This document shows, one piece after another, positions 8,312-17,703 of a stretch of 64,000 bases of DNA. Position numbers and translations under genes: made by a program. Origin of the DNA: Synergistaceae bacterium (lineage in GTDB: Bacteria > Synergistota > Synergistia > Synergistales > Aminobacteriaceae); NCBI GenBank assembly GCA_031267575.1, contig JAIRYN010000058.1, positions 16,731-80,730 on the forward strand. The letters run 5' to 3'. The notes under the pieces are model-generated. The model had not been told where the DNA came from. It saw only the letters and a list, made by a program, of their open reading frames with translations, and did not search any database. Positions within the stretch are counted from its first letter, which is position 1; the number at the start of each line of letters is the position of its first letter.

Positions 8312-9928
8312 ATGAAAAGAACGACAGTAGCGTTTTTGAGTTTGTTTTGCCTCGCGTTCGGTATTCTTGCCGTAACGTACACAATGGCGCAGGCTGCCGA
8401 CGGCCCTAAGCCAAGCCTCTTGAATCCCCCCATCGCTCAGGTGAAGAGCGGACAACTCCGCGGCTATATGAACGGCGACATTTACGTTTTTGCGGGAGTT
8501 CCCTACGCGAAAGCCGAGCGTTTCGAGATGCCGAAGTCGGTCGATGCATGGGAAGACGTCAAAAACGCCCAGAGCTACGGTACCATCGCCCCAATCCAGC
8601 GCATGACCAGGGTAGGCGACGATGAGTTCGTATGGCCGCATCGTTACTGGGCTCAAAGTGAGGAATGCCAGAACCTGAACATCTGGACCAAGAAGCTGGA
8701 CCCCGATGCAAAGAAGCCGGTTTTGGTCTTTTTCCACGGCGGCGGTTATACAAACGGTTCCGCAATAGAGTCCTGGGCCTATGACGGAACGAACCTGAGC
8801 GATTACGGAGATGTCGTGGTCGTGACGGTGAACCACAGACTCAACGTCCTCGGTTATCTTGATCTCACCGCTTACGGTGATCAGTATAAATATTCCCCGC
8901 ATGTGGGCTGGGCCGACCTCGAGATGTCCCTCAAATGGATCCAGGAGAATATCACGACGTTCGGCGGCGACCCCGGCAACGTGACCATATTCGGTCAGTC
9001 GGGTGGTGGTGGCAAGGTCATCACCCTTATGCACATGCCCTCCTCGAAAGGTCTCTTCCATAAAGCCATTTCTCAGAGCTCTGGGTCGGGGTTCAACTTC
9101 GGGAAAACCACGAAGGCTATGTCCACCAGGATAGCCGCCCTCACCTTCCAGAATTTGAACATTAAGGAAGGCGACGTGGACGCACTGAAGAAGGTCCCGT
9201 ACGATACGCTGATCACGGCGGCAGACGCGGCGATCGCGAAAGTGCGGGAGGAAGACCCGCAGAACGTCGCGTATATCAACTGGAACCCGATCCCCGACAA
9301 CGACTACGTTCTCAACGACTACTGCGACTGGGCGAAGGACATGCCCTTCATGAACGGAAGCGTGTTCAGCGAGCAGATACCGACGTTTAGAATTGGCGAC
9401 GGGCGGAAAAACGAATGGAGCGCTGACGAGACGAAGGCAAATCTGAAAGCGCGTTTCGGCGACAACGCGGAAGCGGTAGCGGCCGAGTTCGCGAAGCTCT
9501 TTCCGAACAAGAGAGTGGGCGACGCCTATTTCTACTCCACTAACGGGCGCAACAACATACGCAAAACCTCCGATATAAAGCATGCCGCTGGCGGTAGTGG
9601 ACTAATCTACGAGTATCTTTTCGCCTACGAGTTTCCGGTCAACGGAGGAACGACGGCTTTCCACTGCAGTGAACTCATATACGTCTTCCATAACGTGAGC
9701 ATACCGATCATCTCGATAGCGACGGGCGGCACCGAAGAGTCCTACAAACTGCAGGATGTTATAGCCACGGCATGGCTCAACTTCGCGAAGACCGGTAACC
9801 CGAGCCAGGAAGGACTAGAGTGGAAGCCCTACACCGCCGAGGGCAAAGAAACCATGATATTCGACGCCACGAGCGAGCTGCGTTCTTTCGACGACAGCAA
9901 ACTCTTCGAGCTGATGCCCCTGCAATAG
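8312..9928 (+). CDS. Secreted type-B carboxylesterase
   Basis: A 538-residue alpha/beta hydrolase of the carboxylesterase type-B family. It has a signal peptide of about 28 residues (MKRTTV..., cleavage after AQA). Conserved elements are the oxyanion-hole motif FFHGGGYTNG, the nucleophile elbow GQSGGG with Ser near residue 230, and a His in AFHCSE near the C-terminus. It should hydrolyse carboxylic esters in the periplasm or outside. An ATG two codons earlier is possible; this one was chosen because AAGGGAG ends seven bases before it. Its place after a sugar transporter suggests it frees sugars or sugar acids from esters (inference). Confidence 0.85.
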   Translation: MKRTTVAFLSLFCLAFGILAVTYTMAQAADGPKPSLLNPPIAQVKSGQLRGYMNGDIYVFAGVPYAKAERFEMPKSVDAWEDVKNAQSYGTIAPIQRMTRVGDDEFVWPHRYWAQSEECQNLNIWTKKLDPDAKKPVLVFFHGGGYTNGSAIESWAYDGTNLSDYGDVVVVTVNHRLNVLGYLDLTAYGDQYKYSPHVGWADLEMSLKWIQENITTFGGDPGNVTIFGQSGGGGKVITLMHMPSSKGLFHKAISQSSGSGFNFGKTTKAMSTRIAALTFQNLNIKEGDVDALKKVPYDTLITAADAAIAKVREEDPQNVAYINWNPIPDNDYVLNDYCDWAKDMPFMNGSVFSEQIPTFRIGDGRKNEWSADETKANLKARFGDNAEAVAAEFAKLFPNKRVGDAYFYSTNGRNNIRKTSDIKHAAGGSGLIYEYLFAYEFPVNGGTTAFHCSELIYVFHNVSIPIISIATGGTEESYKLQDVIATAWLNFAKTGNPSQEGLEWKPYTAEGKETMIFDATSELRSFDDSKLFELMPLQ

Positions 9929-9956
9929 GCCCTCAAGACTGCTTAAAAAAGTACTT

Positions 9957-10200
9957 TGACATACTCCCACGACTAAAGTCGTGGGATTGTAAGATCGACA
10001 AAGACAGCCGACTGAAACCGGTCTTACGTCTTCTCCTTTAAGGGTGGATGCCCCCACTCTGAGAATATTTACAGCCGCATTGATATCCCGATTGATATCC
10101 CGGTCGTGTTCCGCCCCGCATCTCGGACACGTCCATCCGTCCATCCGTTCATCCACGGACGGACACTTGAGCTTACCTGAAGCACGGTGCATAGGTGCAT
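9957..10200 (-). mobile_element. IS200/IS605-family right-end remnant with tnpB 3' end (copy 1)
   Basis: Reading on the minus strand, this is the last part of a tnpB transposon gene followed by the element's right end. The coding remnant has the second half of the TnpB zinc finger (WTCPRCG), AEHDRD and DINAAVNIL. The right end has a perfect hairpin (CCCACGAC, loop TAAA, GTCGTGGG, 9966-9985). The left end and most of tnpB are missing, so it cannot move by itself. The same 150-bp block recurs near 23.0, 36.4 and 62.2 kb. The rest of the gap up to 10352 (short GGTGCATA repeats around 10190-10220) carries no gene. Confidence 0.8.
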
Positions 10201-10352
10201 AGGTGCTAGGTGCATAGAAAGAGGCGACTCAATCTTTTTCTTTTCTCCCTCCGACGTGCTGAGGATCGTAAGATGCCTATATTTTCCGCCTCCCAATTCT
10301 GGTAAACTCAAAAGATAAGCAAAAAAACAAAAGTTGGATGAGGGGAAGGATA

Positions 10353-11063
10353 ATGGCTTTGAAACTGGAAAAAACCTTGGGGATTCTGGGCGGCATGGGA
10401 CCGGCGGCGACGGCTGAATTTTTAAGGCTCTTGGCGCAAGACGTTCCAGCCCAATGTGATCAGGAGCATCCCCGTGTTCTTTTACTATCGGAACCCGCTA
10501 CGCCGGACCGGAGCCGGGCGATTCGTGGAGAAGGCGAAGACCCCACGCCCTTGCTGCGGCGAGGAGTGGAGCGCCTAATCGAGTGGGGAGCGGAGGTTTT
10601 GGCTGTTCCTTGCAACACGGCGCATTTTTTCATTGATCGCTTTCGGCAAAACTTGACCGTGCCCCTCATTCATATTGTCGAGGCGACGGTAAATCAGGCG
10701 AAGAAGCGGAGCGATGGAGGCGCGTGGCTTCTCTCCACCTGCGGAACTCGGCAGAGCGGTCTCTACGCCGAGTACGCGCACCGGGTGGGTTATCGGTTTC
10801 TGGACCCCACGGATGAAGAACAGGAGCGCGTACAGCAAAGCCTAACCTACGTCAAGGCTGGGCGAATCTCGGAGGCGGGAGTGGTCCTGCGTGAGGTCAT
10901 AGAGGCGCTGTGGAAGCGGAATGACACGTTGATCGTCACGGCTTGTACGGAGCTGCCCTTAGCTTACGCCTCATCCGGTCTTCCTCCAGAAAAGGAGATT
11001 TCCAGCCTCCAGGCCCTCAGCGCAGGCTGCGTTGAATTTCTCTATCCCAGCACCCTATCATGA
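10353..11063 (+). CDS. Aspartate/glutamate racemase family protein
   Basis: A 236-residue protein of the Asp/Glu racemase family. It shows the N-terminal GGMGPAAT loop and both catalytic cysteines, in PCNTAH (Cys87) and TACTELPL (Cys198). The cofactor-free two-cysteine mechanism interconverts L- and D-aspartate, or a related amino acid. An ATG five codons upstream is possible; the chosen one follows AGGGGAAGG. The purine permease starts 36 bases downstream, so the genes may be cotranscribed although the link is not obvious. MurI-type glutamate racemase is less likely because the GGMGPAAT opening is of the aspartate type. Confidence 0.85.
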   Translation: MALKLEKTLGILGGMGPAATAEFLRLLAQDVPAQCDQEHPRVLLLSEPATPDRSRAIRGEGEDPTPLLRRGVERLIEWGAEVLAVPCNTAHFFIDRFRQNLTVPLIHIVEATVNQAKKRSDGGAWLLSTCGTRQSGLYAEYAHRVGYRFLDPTDEEQERVQQSLTYVKAGRISEAGVVLREVIEALWKRNDTLIVTACTELPLAYASSGLPPEKEISSLQALSAGCVEFLYPSTLS

Positions 11064-11099
11064 AGCAAATATAAATAATTTAAAGGAGGCGGAAGAAAA

Positions 11100-12524
11100 A
11101 TGAAGCGTGGTTTCATCGACGGGTATTTCATGATTTCGGAGCGCGGGAGCACTGTCTGGACGGAGATTTTGGGCGGAGTTGTAACTTTCATGGCTATGGC
11201 CTATATTTTAGTGGTTCACCCCAGCATCATGGCTGCCGGCGGGAAGGGAATGCCCAGAGAAGCGGTGTTCACGGCGACGGCGATAATTGCCGCAGCGTCG
11301 ACGATCCTCATGGGTTTTTGGGCGAAACTCCCTTTCGCCTTGGCTCCGGGTATGGGCAGCAACGTGATCATGATCGGGCTGGTGACGGCGGGCTTGGCCA
11401 CGTGGCAGCAAGGGATCGGCATGGTGGTCATTTCGGGCGCCTTATTCATGCTGGTGAGCTATCCTTTTCTCAGACCGCTGCAGCTCTTCGGCGTTCAGGA
11501 TAAAAAGATTCTGGACTTCAATCTGCGGAAGATGGTGGTGGACGCCATCCCTATTAGCGTAAAATTCGGCGTCAGTTTCTGTATTGGCCTGCAATTGGTG
11601 ATTTTGGGAGCGGGTTCGTCGGGTATCCGCCTAGCTCTGGTGGAAAATAACGCCTTCGTGCTGGGAAACCTAACGGACCCTCGATTGATTTTGGGCATTG
11701 TGGGTCTGATCGTTATTTTGGCGATGGTGTTTTTGCAGAGAAAGGACGGACGTTCGCTGGTCCCGGGCGGCTACCTCATTGGGATGCTGCTGATCACGGC
11801 GGCGGCCATCTATCTGCAAATGGTGAGAACGCCGGAAGCAATGGTCCAAACCCCACCCAGTGTTCTGCCGGTTTTCTGGGCCTTCGACTTCAAAGGCGCT
11901 TGGGCGCTGGAGTATTTGCCCTACGTTTTGGTGTTTTTCATGGGCGACTTTTTCTCGACGGCGGGCACTGCCCTCGCCTGTGCGGAAAAAGCCGGTCTGA
12001 TGGATGAAAAAGGCAACGTGCCCAAGCTGAACGAGGTTTTTTGGGTGGATTCGCTGGCGACCGTAGTAGGGGCGTTCTTCGGCCTCACGGTGGTGACCAC
12101 TTTCGTGGAGTCCAGCGCGGGCGTGGAGTCGGGCGCCAAAACGGGTTTCGCCTCCTTGGTCACTGGAATTCTGTTCATCGCGTCGCTGTTTTTGTCCCCT
12201 CTCTTTTTGATGATTCCACCCATCGCCACGGGAGCGGCTTTAATCGCCGTGGGCATCGGGATGATGATGGGGATACGTCGTATTGTGGCTCAGACCCAAA
12301 ATGACCAACTAGAGTTGATTTCCGTGCTGCTGATGGCCTCCTATTATGCGCTTCTGCGCAATGTCGCTGGAGCGATGTGTTTCGGCATCGTTATGAATAC
12401 GGTGCTTAAGTCCATTCAGTACACCTACCGCCGGCCCCCGTTGGATTGGGTGAAACTCACGTCGGGCATCGGACTGTTTTTATTGGGAATCAGTTATTTT
12501 GCCGTCCAAATTTGGTCACGATAA
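11100..12524 (+). CDS. Purine permease, AzgA/PbuG type
   Basis: A 474-residue membrane protein with about 12 hydrophobic segments, of the AzgA-like branch of nucleobase transporters (adenine, guanine, hypoxanthine). Diagnostic stretches are TFMAMAYILVVHP, ALAPGMGSN in segment 3, and TTFVESSAGVESGAKTG in the C-terminal half. It imports purine bases with protons. AAAGGAGGCGG precedes the ATG. The adenine deaminase gene begins 37 bases after it, so uptake and deamination of adenine are encoded together. This supports adenine as a substrate. Confidence 0.88.
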   Translation: MKRGFIDGYFMISERGSTVWTEILGGVVTFMAMAYILVVHPSIMAAGGKGMPREAVFTATAIIAAASTILMGFWAKLPFALAPGMGSNVIMIGLVTAGLATWQQGIGMVVISGALFMLVSYPFLRPLQLFGVQDKKILDFNLRKMVVDAIPISVKFGVSFCIGLQLVILGAGSSGIRLALVENNAFVLGNLTDPRLILGIVGLIVILAMVFLQRKDGRSLVPGGYLIGMLLITAAAIYLQMVRTPEAMVQTPPSVLPVFWAFDFKGAWALEYLPYVLVFFMGDFFSTAGTALACAEKAGLMDEKGNVPKLNEVFWVDSLATVVGAFFGLTVVTTFVESSAGVESGAKTGFASLVTGILFIASLFLSPLFLMIPPIATGAALIAVGIGMMMGIRRIVAQTQNDQLELISVLLMASYYALLRNVAGAMCFGIVMNTVLKSIQYTYRRPPLDWVKLTSGIGLFLLGISYFAVQIWSR

Positions 12525-12561
12525 ATAAGCAAGCAATAATAGACAAGAACGGAGAAAACTC

Positions 12562-14415
12562 ATGAGAAAACTGGACCTATGGCGGTACGCGGATATGGTG
12601 ACGCTTCAACGCGCCGCGCGAGGAGAGACGCAGGCGGACCTGGCTGTCGTGCGCTGCCAATTAGTCAACGTGGCGACGCATCAGATCTATCCAGTGGAGG
12701 TTTACGTCAAAAACGGCGTGATCGTCTACGTCGAGAGTGACAAAAACGCGTTTTGCGAGTTGAAGGCCAACGCCGCGAAGGTATACGATGCTGGGGGTTC
12801 TTTCTTATTGCCTGGGTTGCTAGATTCTCATCTGCACGTGGAAAGCTCCATGCTGACACCCTACAACTTCGGGTGCGGCGTGGCGGTTCACGGCACCACT
12901 TGTGTGTTCACCGACTGTCACGAACTGGTGAACGTGGCGGGTAAAGAGGCCTTCGTTTATATGCTGGAGGACGGCAAAAGATCTCCCATTCGGCAGTTGA
13001 TGCTGGTACCCTCCTGCGTTCCCTCGGTTCCCGGTCTGGAAAACGCCGGGGCATCTATTACGGCGAACGACGTTCGGGAAATGGCCCGACTGGACCCGGA
13101 ACGAGTGGTGGGTTTGGCGGAGGTAATGAACTACCCCCAGGTGATCGGCGGCGAAAAGCTCATGCGCGACATTTTGCAGGCGGCCAGGGAAAGCGGCCTC
13201 TACCTGCAAAGCCATTATTACGAACTCTTTGGCCGAAACCTGGCGGCCTATCTGATCCATGACCTGGGCGGCAATCACGAACTTCGCACCGCCAAAGAAG
13301 TGGACGAGGTCTTGAGACAGGGCGGCTGGGTGGACCTCCGGGGAGGCAGTTCGATCAGCGCGAACTTCAAAGAGCTTTTAGAATCTGTGAAACGGTTTCC
13401 CCACCCTACGAGCCTCCGCGTGACGGTTTGCACCGATGATCGGCACGCGAAGGATATTTTAGACGGGCATATTAACCTGGTGGTGGCCCGAATGGTGGCC
13501 GAGGGAGTGGCCCCCACGGTGGCAATCGCCTGCGCCACGCGTAACATTGCCCAAGAATATGACATTGCCAACTTGGGAGAGGTGGCAGTAGGCAAACTAG
13601 CGGACATGATTGTCGTTCCTCGCTTGGAGGACATGCGTCCTACAGCCGTATTCGTGGGCGGAAGCCTCGTGGCGGAGAACCGAGTATTGCTGACGAAGGG
13701 CGAACCCAGTGTGCCTAAGCTGAGGCACAGCGTGAAGCTGAAACCAATAAAGCCGGAAGACCTGTTGATCGCCGCTCCCAAGGTCGAAACGTCGGGGAAT
13801 GGGGCAAATAAAACAGTAAAAATAAACGCGATCGACTTCACCGCGAAAATCACCACCTTGGCGCCCACGGAGCTGCCGGTGGACCGAGAGGGTCATCTGG
13901 CCTTGCCGCCAAGCGAAGACCAAAGGAAAGATCAAAGGAAAGACCAAAGGGAAGACCTTGCGTTCATTATGGTGTTCAACCGATACGGCAAGGGGACCAA
14001 AGCAGCCGGGGTCGTTCGGAACTTTGGTTTGACGCAAGGTGCAGTGGCGACCACTGTTTCCCACGACAGTCACAATCTAGTGACGGTATGGAAGAACGCC
14101 AACGACGGAGCGATGGCAGTCAATGCGTTAATCGAAGCTGGCGGTGGAGAAGTGACCTGTATCGACGGCAAGCTGGCGCTAATCGAGCTTCCCGTGGGCG
14201 GACTCATGAGCGATCTGCCGGCGGATCAGGTCGCGGCCAAGCTGGAAACGTACCAGGAGCATTACTACAGAGCTTTCGGCGGGGCAAAGGTTTCCCTTCT
14301 CAGACCCGCTACCACCTCTTTAATTGTGTCGCCGGAGTATAAAATATCCGACATGGGAATCGTGGACGTGCTCAAGCAGAAAGTGATCCCCCTTTTCCCC
14401 GACCAAGAAGTCTGA
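12562..14415 (+). CDS. ade: Adenine deaminase
   Basis: A 617-residue amidohydrolase-fold enzyme that converts adenine to hypoxanthine and ammonia. The metal-binding DSHLHVESS motif is near residue 90, followed by FTDCHEL, EVMNYPQV, and CTDDRHAKDI with the metal-site Asp. The C-terminal adenine-deaminase domain has GAVATTVSHDSHN. Before it lies a low-complexity insert built from three 12-bp repeats (DQRK DQRK DQRE), which makes the protein slightly long. Its function follows from the family and from the purine permease upstream. The ribosome site is GGAGAAAA. Confidence 0.9.
   Translation: MRKLDLWRYADMVTLQRAARGETQADLAVVRCQLVNVATHQIYPVEVYVKNGVIVYVESDKNAFCELKANAAKVYDAGGSFLLPGLLDSHLHVESSMLTPYNFGCGVAVHGTTCVFTDCHELVNVAGKEAFVYMLEDGKRSPIRQLMLVPSCVPSVPGLENAGASITANDVREMARLDPERVVGLAEVMNYPQVIGGEKLMRDILQAARESGLYLQSHYYELFGRNLAAYLIHDLGGNHELRTAKEVDEVLRQGGWVDLRGGSSISANFKELLESVKRFPHPTSLRVTVCTDDRHAKDILDGHINLVVARMVAEGVAPTVAIACATRNIAQEYDIANLGEVAVGKLADMIVVPRLEDMRPTAVFVGGSLVAENRVLLTKGEPSVPKLRHSVKLKPIKPEDLLIAAPKVETSGNGANKTVKINAIDFTAKITTLAPTELPVDREGHLALPPSEDQRKDQRKDQREDLAFIMVFNRYGKGTKAAGVVRNFGLTQGAVATTVSHDSHNLVTVWKNANDGAMAVNALIEAGGGEVTCIDGKLALIELPVGGLMSDLPADQVAAKLETYQEHYYRAFGGAKVSLLRPATTSLIVSPEYKISDMGIVDVLKQKVIPLFPDQEV
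13918..13953. repeat. in-frame 12-bp tandem triplication inside ade
   Basis: Three near-identical 12-bp units (GACCAAAGGAAA type) encode DQRK repeats in the linker before the C-terminal domain of adenine deaminase. The length is a multiple of three, so the frame is kept. Confidence 0.85.
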
Positions 14416-14435
14416 GGGTTTCAAGTGGATAAAAT

Positions 14436-14472
14436 ATTCGCCGTTGAGCGCGTCAGTTGCTCAGCGGCGAAT
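14436..14472. terminator. bidirectional hairpin between ade and lgt
   Basis: A 14-bp stem (ATTCGCCGTTGAGC paired with GCTCAGCGGCGAAT, one G-T pair, nine-base loop) sits between the convergent ends of ade and lgt and touches the lgt stop codon. T-runs are short, but position and stem strength fit a shared terminator. Confidence 0.65.
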
Positions 14473-15279
14473 CTAAAGCTGTTGTTCCTGGACCTCGCGA
14501 GTTTTACGAAACGCCCTCCAGGATGTCGCCAACCATAGGACCTCTAAGGGCATCGCCGCGATCAGCGCCCCATGGGAAAACGACAGGCCGCCCGATCCCG
14601 TTTCGAGTCTCAGAGAATCTATCGAAAGTCGCATGATCGAATATAGAAGAAGCCCTAGCGGAGTGATCAGCGCGTGTGTCCATAGTTTTCCTTTTTTTAA
14701 GATCTCTCTTTCTTTTAAGATCCCTCTTTCGATAGCCAGCAGCGACAACAAAATCGCTCCGGCGGAAAGAGAGTAATAAATCTGAGTAGGGTGCCGTGTC
14801 ACCGACAGAGCGTCATAAGGAAAATGAAGAGCCAGCGGGGAAGCGCTTTGGATACCCACGCAACATCCCGCGAAAAAACACCCCCACCGTCCCAAGGTCA
14901 TCGCGAGAAGAGCGGGAGGGCTTCCGGCCTCGCAAAGGTGGTTGAAGGACACCCCCGTGCACCGGCAAAGGACGAGCGCTGTAAGGACAGCCCCGCTCAA
15001 CGCCCCCACCTCCGCAAGCCCCCCTCTGTTTAAGTCCAGAATCAAAGACGGGTCATTCCAGTAGGTGGAGAAATTCCAGATATATTCAAAAGCACGAGCA
15101 CCCAAGAGCATCCCCATAAAGCTCCAACTGATGACCCGTCGCCCTTGGTCGTCGTCAATTTCGTAGATTGCCAGGCGCCGAATCATCCAAGCCAAGGCTA
15201 CAGATAGAGCGGAAAACCACAGGACATAGTAGGTCTCCACTGGAATGCCGCTGATACGAAACAGCACGGGATACATCAA
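14473..15279 (-). CDS. lgt: Prolipoprotein diacylglyceryl transferase-like protein
   Basis: A 268-residue membrane protein of the Lgt family, which transfers diacylglycerol from phosphatidylglycerol to the lipobox cysteine of prolipoproteins. Seen here are the LGRWGCFFAGCCVG block (family GRIGCFxxGCCxG), RHPTQIYYSL (family HPTQLYE, with Tyr in place of the usual final Glu), and about seven hydrophobic segments. There are two adjacent ATGs at the start. It lies 52 bases after jag on the same strand and may be the last gene of the rpmH operon. A duplicated stretch (ILKERE/ILKKGK) is an in-frame tandem repeat. The altered HPTQ motif leaves some doubt about activity. Confidence 0.75.
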   Translation of the reverse strand: MMYPVLFRISGIPVETYYVLWFSALSVALAWMIRRLAIYEIDDDQGRRVISWSFMGMLLGARAFEYIWNFSTYWNDPSLILDLNRGGLAEVGALSGAVLTALVLCRCTGVSFNHLCEAGSPPALLAMTLGRWGCFFAGCCVGIQSASPLALHFPYDALSVTRHPTQIYYSLSAGAILLSLLAIERGILKEREILKKGKLWTHALITPLGLLLYSIMRLSIDSLRLETGSGGLSFSHGALIAAMPLEVLWLATSWRAFRKTREVQEQQL

Positions 15280-15331
15280 ACCACACCCTTCTCGTCATGT
15301 ACGGCATCTCGGTGAAAACCCCCAGTGGGGC

Positions 15332-16015
15332 TTATCTTCTGCCTCGGTATTTGCTGCTCTTTTTCCTTGCTCCGCATTGACTCTCCTGGCGCTCCTTGGC
15401 TCCCAGCTTCGGTATAACCACAACCTTGCGGTCTGGCGCCTCACCCACCGACTGAGTTTCCACGTCGGCGTGATTCTTGAGCGCCGTGTGGATCACCCAG
15501 CGTTCCCAACTAAGCATGGGATCTAGGCGCAAGGGAGCTCCCCGCTCCACAACCCTACGGGCCGTTGCTTCCGCCAGGCGTTCGAGGCTCTGCTTGCGGC
15601 GTTCTCGGTAGCCGCCTGAATCCAGGCGAACTCGCGGCTCGTCTCCTGGTGAGCGGAGAGATAAGTTCAGCAGGTATTCCATGGCCTTCAAGCTGTCGCC
15701 GTGGCGTCCCACCAAAATATTGGCGTCCTGCCCCTCCAGGGAGATCATGTGGTTATCGCGAAGTTCAGGGGTTACGCGTAAATTCATGCGCTCCAGCACA
15801 TCCGTCAAAAAAGAGCGGCTTTTGAGCAGCAATAAAGGATTTCTCGGGGTCACCTGTACTTTTAGTTTCCTGCCAAAGAGACCGAAAAAACTTTTTTCCT
15901 CGCTTAGGATCTCCGCGCTCAAATCCTTGACCGATACACCCCACTGATCGGACGCCCGCCTCAATGCTTCTTCAGTAGACGTTGTTTCAAAAACAAGATA
16001 TGTCTCCTGCTCCAC
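15332..16015 (-). CDS. jag: RNA-binding protein Jag (KhpB)
   Basis: A 227-residue protein with the three domains of Jag/SpoIIIJ-associated proteins: an N-terminal Jag_N domain (EEKSFFGLFGRK near residue 45), a KH domain (ISLEGQDANILVGRHGDSL, the GxxG loop being GRHG) and an R3H domain (ERLAEATARRVVERG). A basic serine/lysine/arginine tail ends the protein. It binds RNA and is linked to cell envelope growth in other bacteria. It is encoded just after yidC, the classical arrangement. The start is GTG with AGAGGA seven bases before it. A hairpin leader lies 35 bases upstream. Confidence 0.88.
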   Translation of the reverse strand: MEQETYLVFETTSTEEALRRASDQWGVSVKDLSAEILSEEKSFFGLFGRKLKVQVTPRNPLLLLKSRSFLTDVLERMNLRVTPELRDNHMISLEGQDANILVGRHGDSLKAMEYLLNLSLRSPGDEPRVRLDSGGYRERRKQSLERLAEATARRVVERGAPLRLDPMLSWERWVIHTALKNHADVETQSVGEAPDRKVVVIPKLGAKERQESQCGARKKSSKYRGRR

Positions 16016-16079
16016 AGTTTTATCCTCTTTTCCGATCTTTTAGCGTCCTAATACCTACTTACTTATAACTAGTAGATAT
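16016..16079 (-). promoter_or_regulatory. conserved hairpin leader, copy A (upstream of jag)
   Basis: In the sense (minus) direction a 9-bp stem, ATATCTACT paired with AGTAGGTAT (16051-16079), encloses an 11-base loop in which AGTA is duplicated. It is followed by TTAGGACGCTAAAAGATCGG and the jag start. The same stem and trailing sequence precede three other genes in this window. Confidence 0.7.
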
Positions 16080-16153
16080 GTCTTATTCAAGCGTTCAAAA
16101 CGATTTTTACATCGCGTTCAACTTAAATCACTTCATCTTGTCGACGATCTGAT

Positions 16154-17008
16154 TCAATCGGCCTTATGAGGTTTTTCCTTCAACAAAATCGGCTTATCTT
16201 GCATCTCCAGTTTGGTTTTGCGCACGATACGAAGCTGGTGCGCCACGCCCAAAAGAGAGGAAACGCCCCAGTAAAGCAGTACTCCCCCTTGAATATTCAG
16301 GCATACCCAAAGCAAGAAAAAAGGCATAAACCAACTCATCATCGCCATCTGAGGGTTACCAGAGGAGGTGAGATGTTGTTGATACCACGTCAAAAAGCCG
16401 ATCACCAAAAGCAAAACGGTATTGGGCAGCCATATTCCCAGGTTGGAAAACAAAAGGCCAGGATTGGTCATCGCGGAAAAAACGACGATCACAGGACCCA
16501 ACTGGTCTTTAGGAAGAGCCTGTCCCAATTCATTCACGAGATTGATGGCGGATGCTATCGTGGACAGAAAAGTTTCTTCGAGGCGAATGGACAAAAACGT
16601 AGCGTTGATAAACTCCTCTTGAGTCGAGGCCTCCCGCAGGACGTTATAAAGAAGGATGAAAATCGGTATCTGTATCAGGAGGGGCAGACACCCGGCGGTG
16701 GGGTTGATTTTATTTTCCTTGTAAAGAGCCATAACTTCTTTGTTCAGTGTTTCTTTGTCGTCTTGATATTTATCTTGGAGCACCTTCAATCGTGGTTGCA
16801 GTTTCTGCATCTTCTGCATACTGGACATTTGCTTCTGCGTCAAAGGATGCGTCGCGAGCCGCACCAACAACGTCAGAGCAATAATGGCCAACCCCCACGA
16901 ATGGGTCAGACCGTAAAACATTTCCAAAAGCCACATCAAAAAATTGCCGGCTTGCTGCCATAGATATCCCACCAAAGTCACCATCCTAGTTTTTTTTGCG
17001 TCTCTCAT
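16154..17008 (-). CDS. yidC: Membrane protein insertase YidC
   Basis: A 284-residue insertase of the short Oxa1/SpoIIIJ type, without the large periplasmic domain of proteobacterial YidC. The conserved core includes [20 protein letters not shown], a basic amphipathic stretch ([16 protein letters not shown]), [16 protein letters not shown], and later hydrophobic segments ending in [14 protein letters not shown]. It inserts and folds inner-membrane proteins with or without SecYEG. Its start overlaps the end of yidD by 23 bases. The basic tail ([17 protein letters not shown]) could contact ribosomes. No signal peptidase II site is apparent. Confidence 0.92.
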   Translation of the reverse strand: MRDAKKTRMVTLVGYLWQQAGNFLMWLLEMFYGLTHSWGLAIIALTLLVRLATHPLTQKQMSSMQKMQKLQPRLKVLQDKYQDDKETLNKEVMALYKENKINPTAGCLPLLIQIPIFILLYNVLREASTQEEFINATFLSIRLEETFLSTIASAINLVNELGQALPKDQLGPVIVVFSAMTNPGLLFSNLGIWLPNTVLLLVIGFLTWYQQHLTSSGNPQMAMMSWFMPFFLLWVCLNIQGGVLLYWGVSSLLGVAHQLRIVRKTKLEMQDKPILLKEKPHKAD

Positions 17009-17261
17009 GTTTGTTACGTTTTTTACAAGGCGGGGGATCGTAACCTCCTTCGTGCCAAGGGCCGCATCTGGCGATCCGTTTAATAGCCAGGCACGAGCCC
17101 TTGTAAAAACCCCACTCCGCCAAAGCGAGAATCGCGTATTGGGAACAACTTGGGTAAAATCGGCATCGTGGTCCCAATAGAGGGGAAATCCACTTTTGAT
17201 ACCCTCGTATCAAGCGGATCGCCCCCCACGCAACGACATTCGCTCCCATCACGAAACTCAC
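16986..17261 (-). CDS. yidD: Membrane protein insertion efficiency factor YidD
   Basis: A 91-residue protein with the YidD signature: an amphipathic start ([16 protein letters not shown]), then [11 protein letters not shown] with its cysteines, and [13 protein letters not shown]. It assists YidC at the inner face of the membrane. It lies between rnpA and yidC, as in most bacteria, and its end overlaps the yidC start. The C-terminal lysine/arginine-rich tail is a normal family feature. Confidence 0.92.
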   Translation of the reverse strand: MSFVMGANVVAWGAIRLIRGYQKWISPLLGPRCRFYPSCSQYAILALAEWGFYKGSCLAIKRIARCGPWHEGGYDPPPCKKRNKHERRKKN

Positions 17262-17337
17262 TTCCCTATTATATTCAATATCAACAACTTAAGCAAAAAA
17301 CTCCGCGAGAGATTTTTCCTTTAACCCCATTTGTTAT

Positions 17338-17703
17338 TCACCGCCAACAGGGCCCCGGCCAATCGGAGGTCAGAAGTCCTTTTTTGAGGAGAACGGCGGC
17401 CATATCGCGATAGACCTCGCTCGCCTTAGCACAAAGGGCATTGTCTTTCAGGGAAACGACGACGATCACGTTCGGGCACACCCACGGACGAAGCCGCCGA
17501 AAGGCTTCCCTCAGGACTCGTTTGCTGCGGTTGCGAACATGGGCTTTACCCTGGCGTTTGCCGGCCACATAGCCGGAGCGCGGGTCTGTTCCCATTCCTC
17601 TCAAAAACAACAACCGCACCAGTTCTCCTTGTGCTCGAAGACCGGTGCGGAAAATGAGATCAAACTCCCACCCTTTTTTTATCGTTAAACCATCGTTAGG
17701 CAC
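17338..17703 (-). CDS. rnpA: Ribonuclease P protein component
   Basis: A 121-residue basic protein with the RNase P protein signature [15 protein letters not shown] (the RNR motif) and the usual opening [14 protein letters not shown]. It binds the RNase P RNA and helps process tRNA 5' ends. The start is GTG, preceded by AAGGG, and lies inside the last codons of rpmH, giving a 19-base overlap in different frames. No later Met would keep the conserved N-terminus, so the overlap looks real. Confidence 0.9.
   Translation of the reverse strand: MPNDGLTIKKGWEFDLIFRTGLRAQGELVRLLFLRGMGTDPRSGYVAGKRQGKAHVRNRSKRVLREAFRRLRPWVCPNVIVVVSLKDNALCAKASEVYRDMAAVLLKKGLLTSDWPGPCWR

Noticed and set aside
8276..9583. 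435-codon open frame opposite the carboxylesterase
   Set aside because: It is fully antisense to a clear gene, has no ribosome site and no recognisable domain; it arises from third-position base bias.
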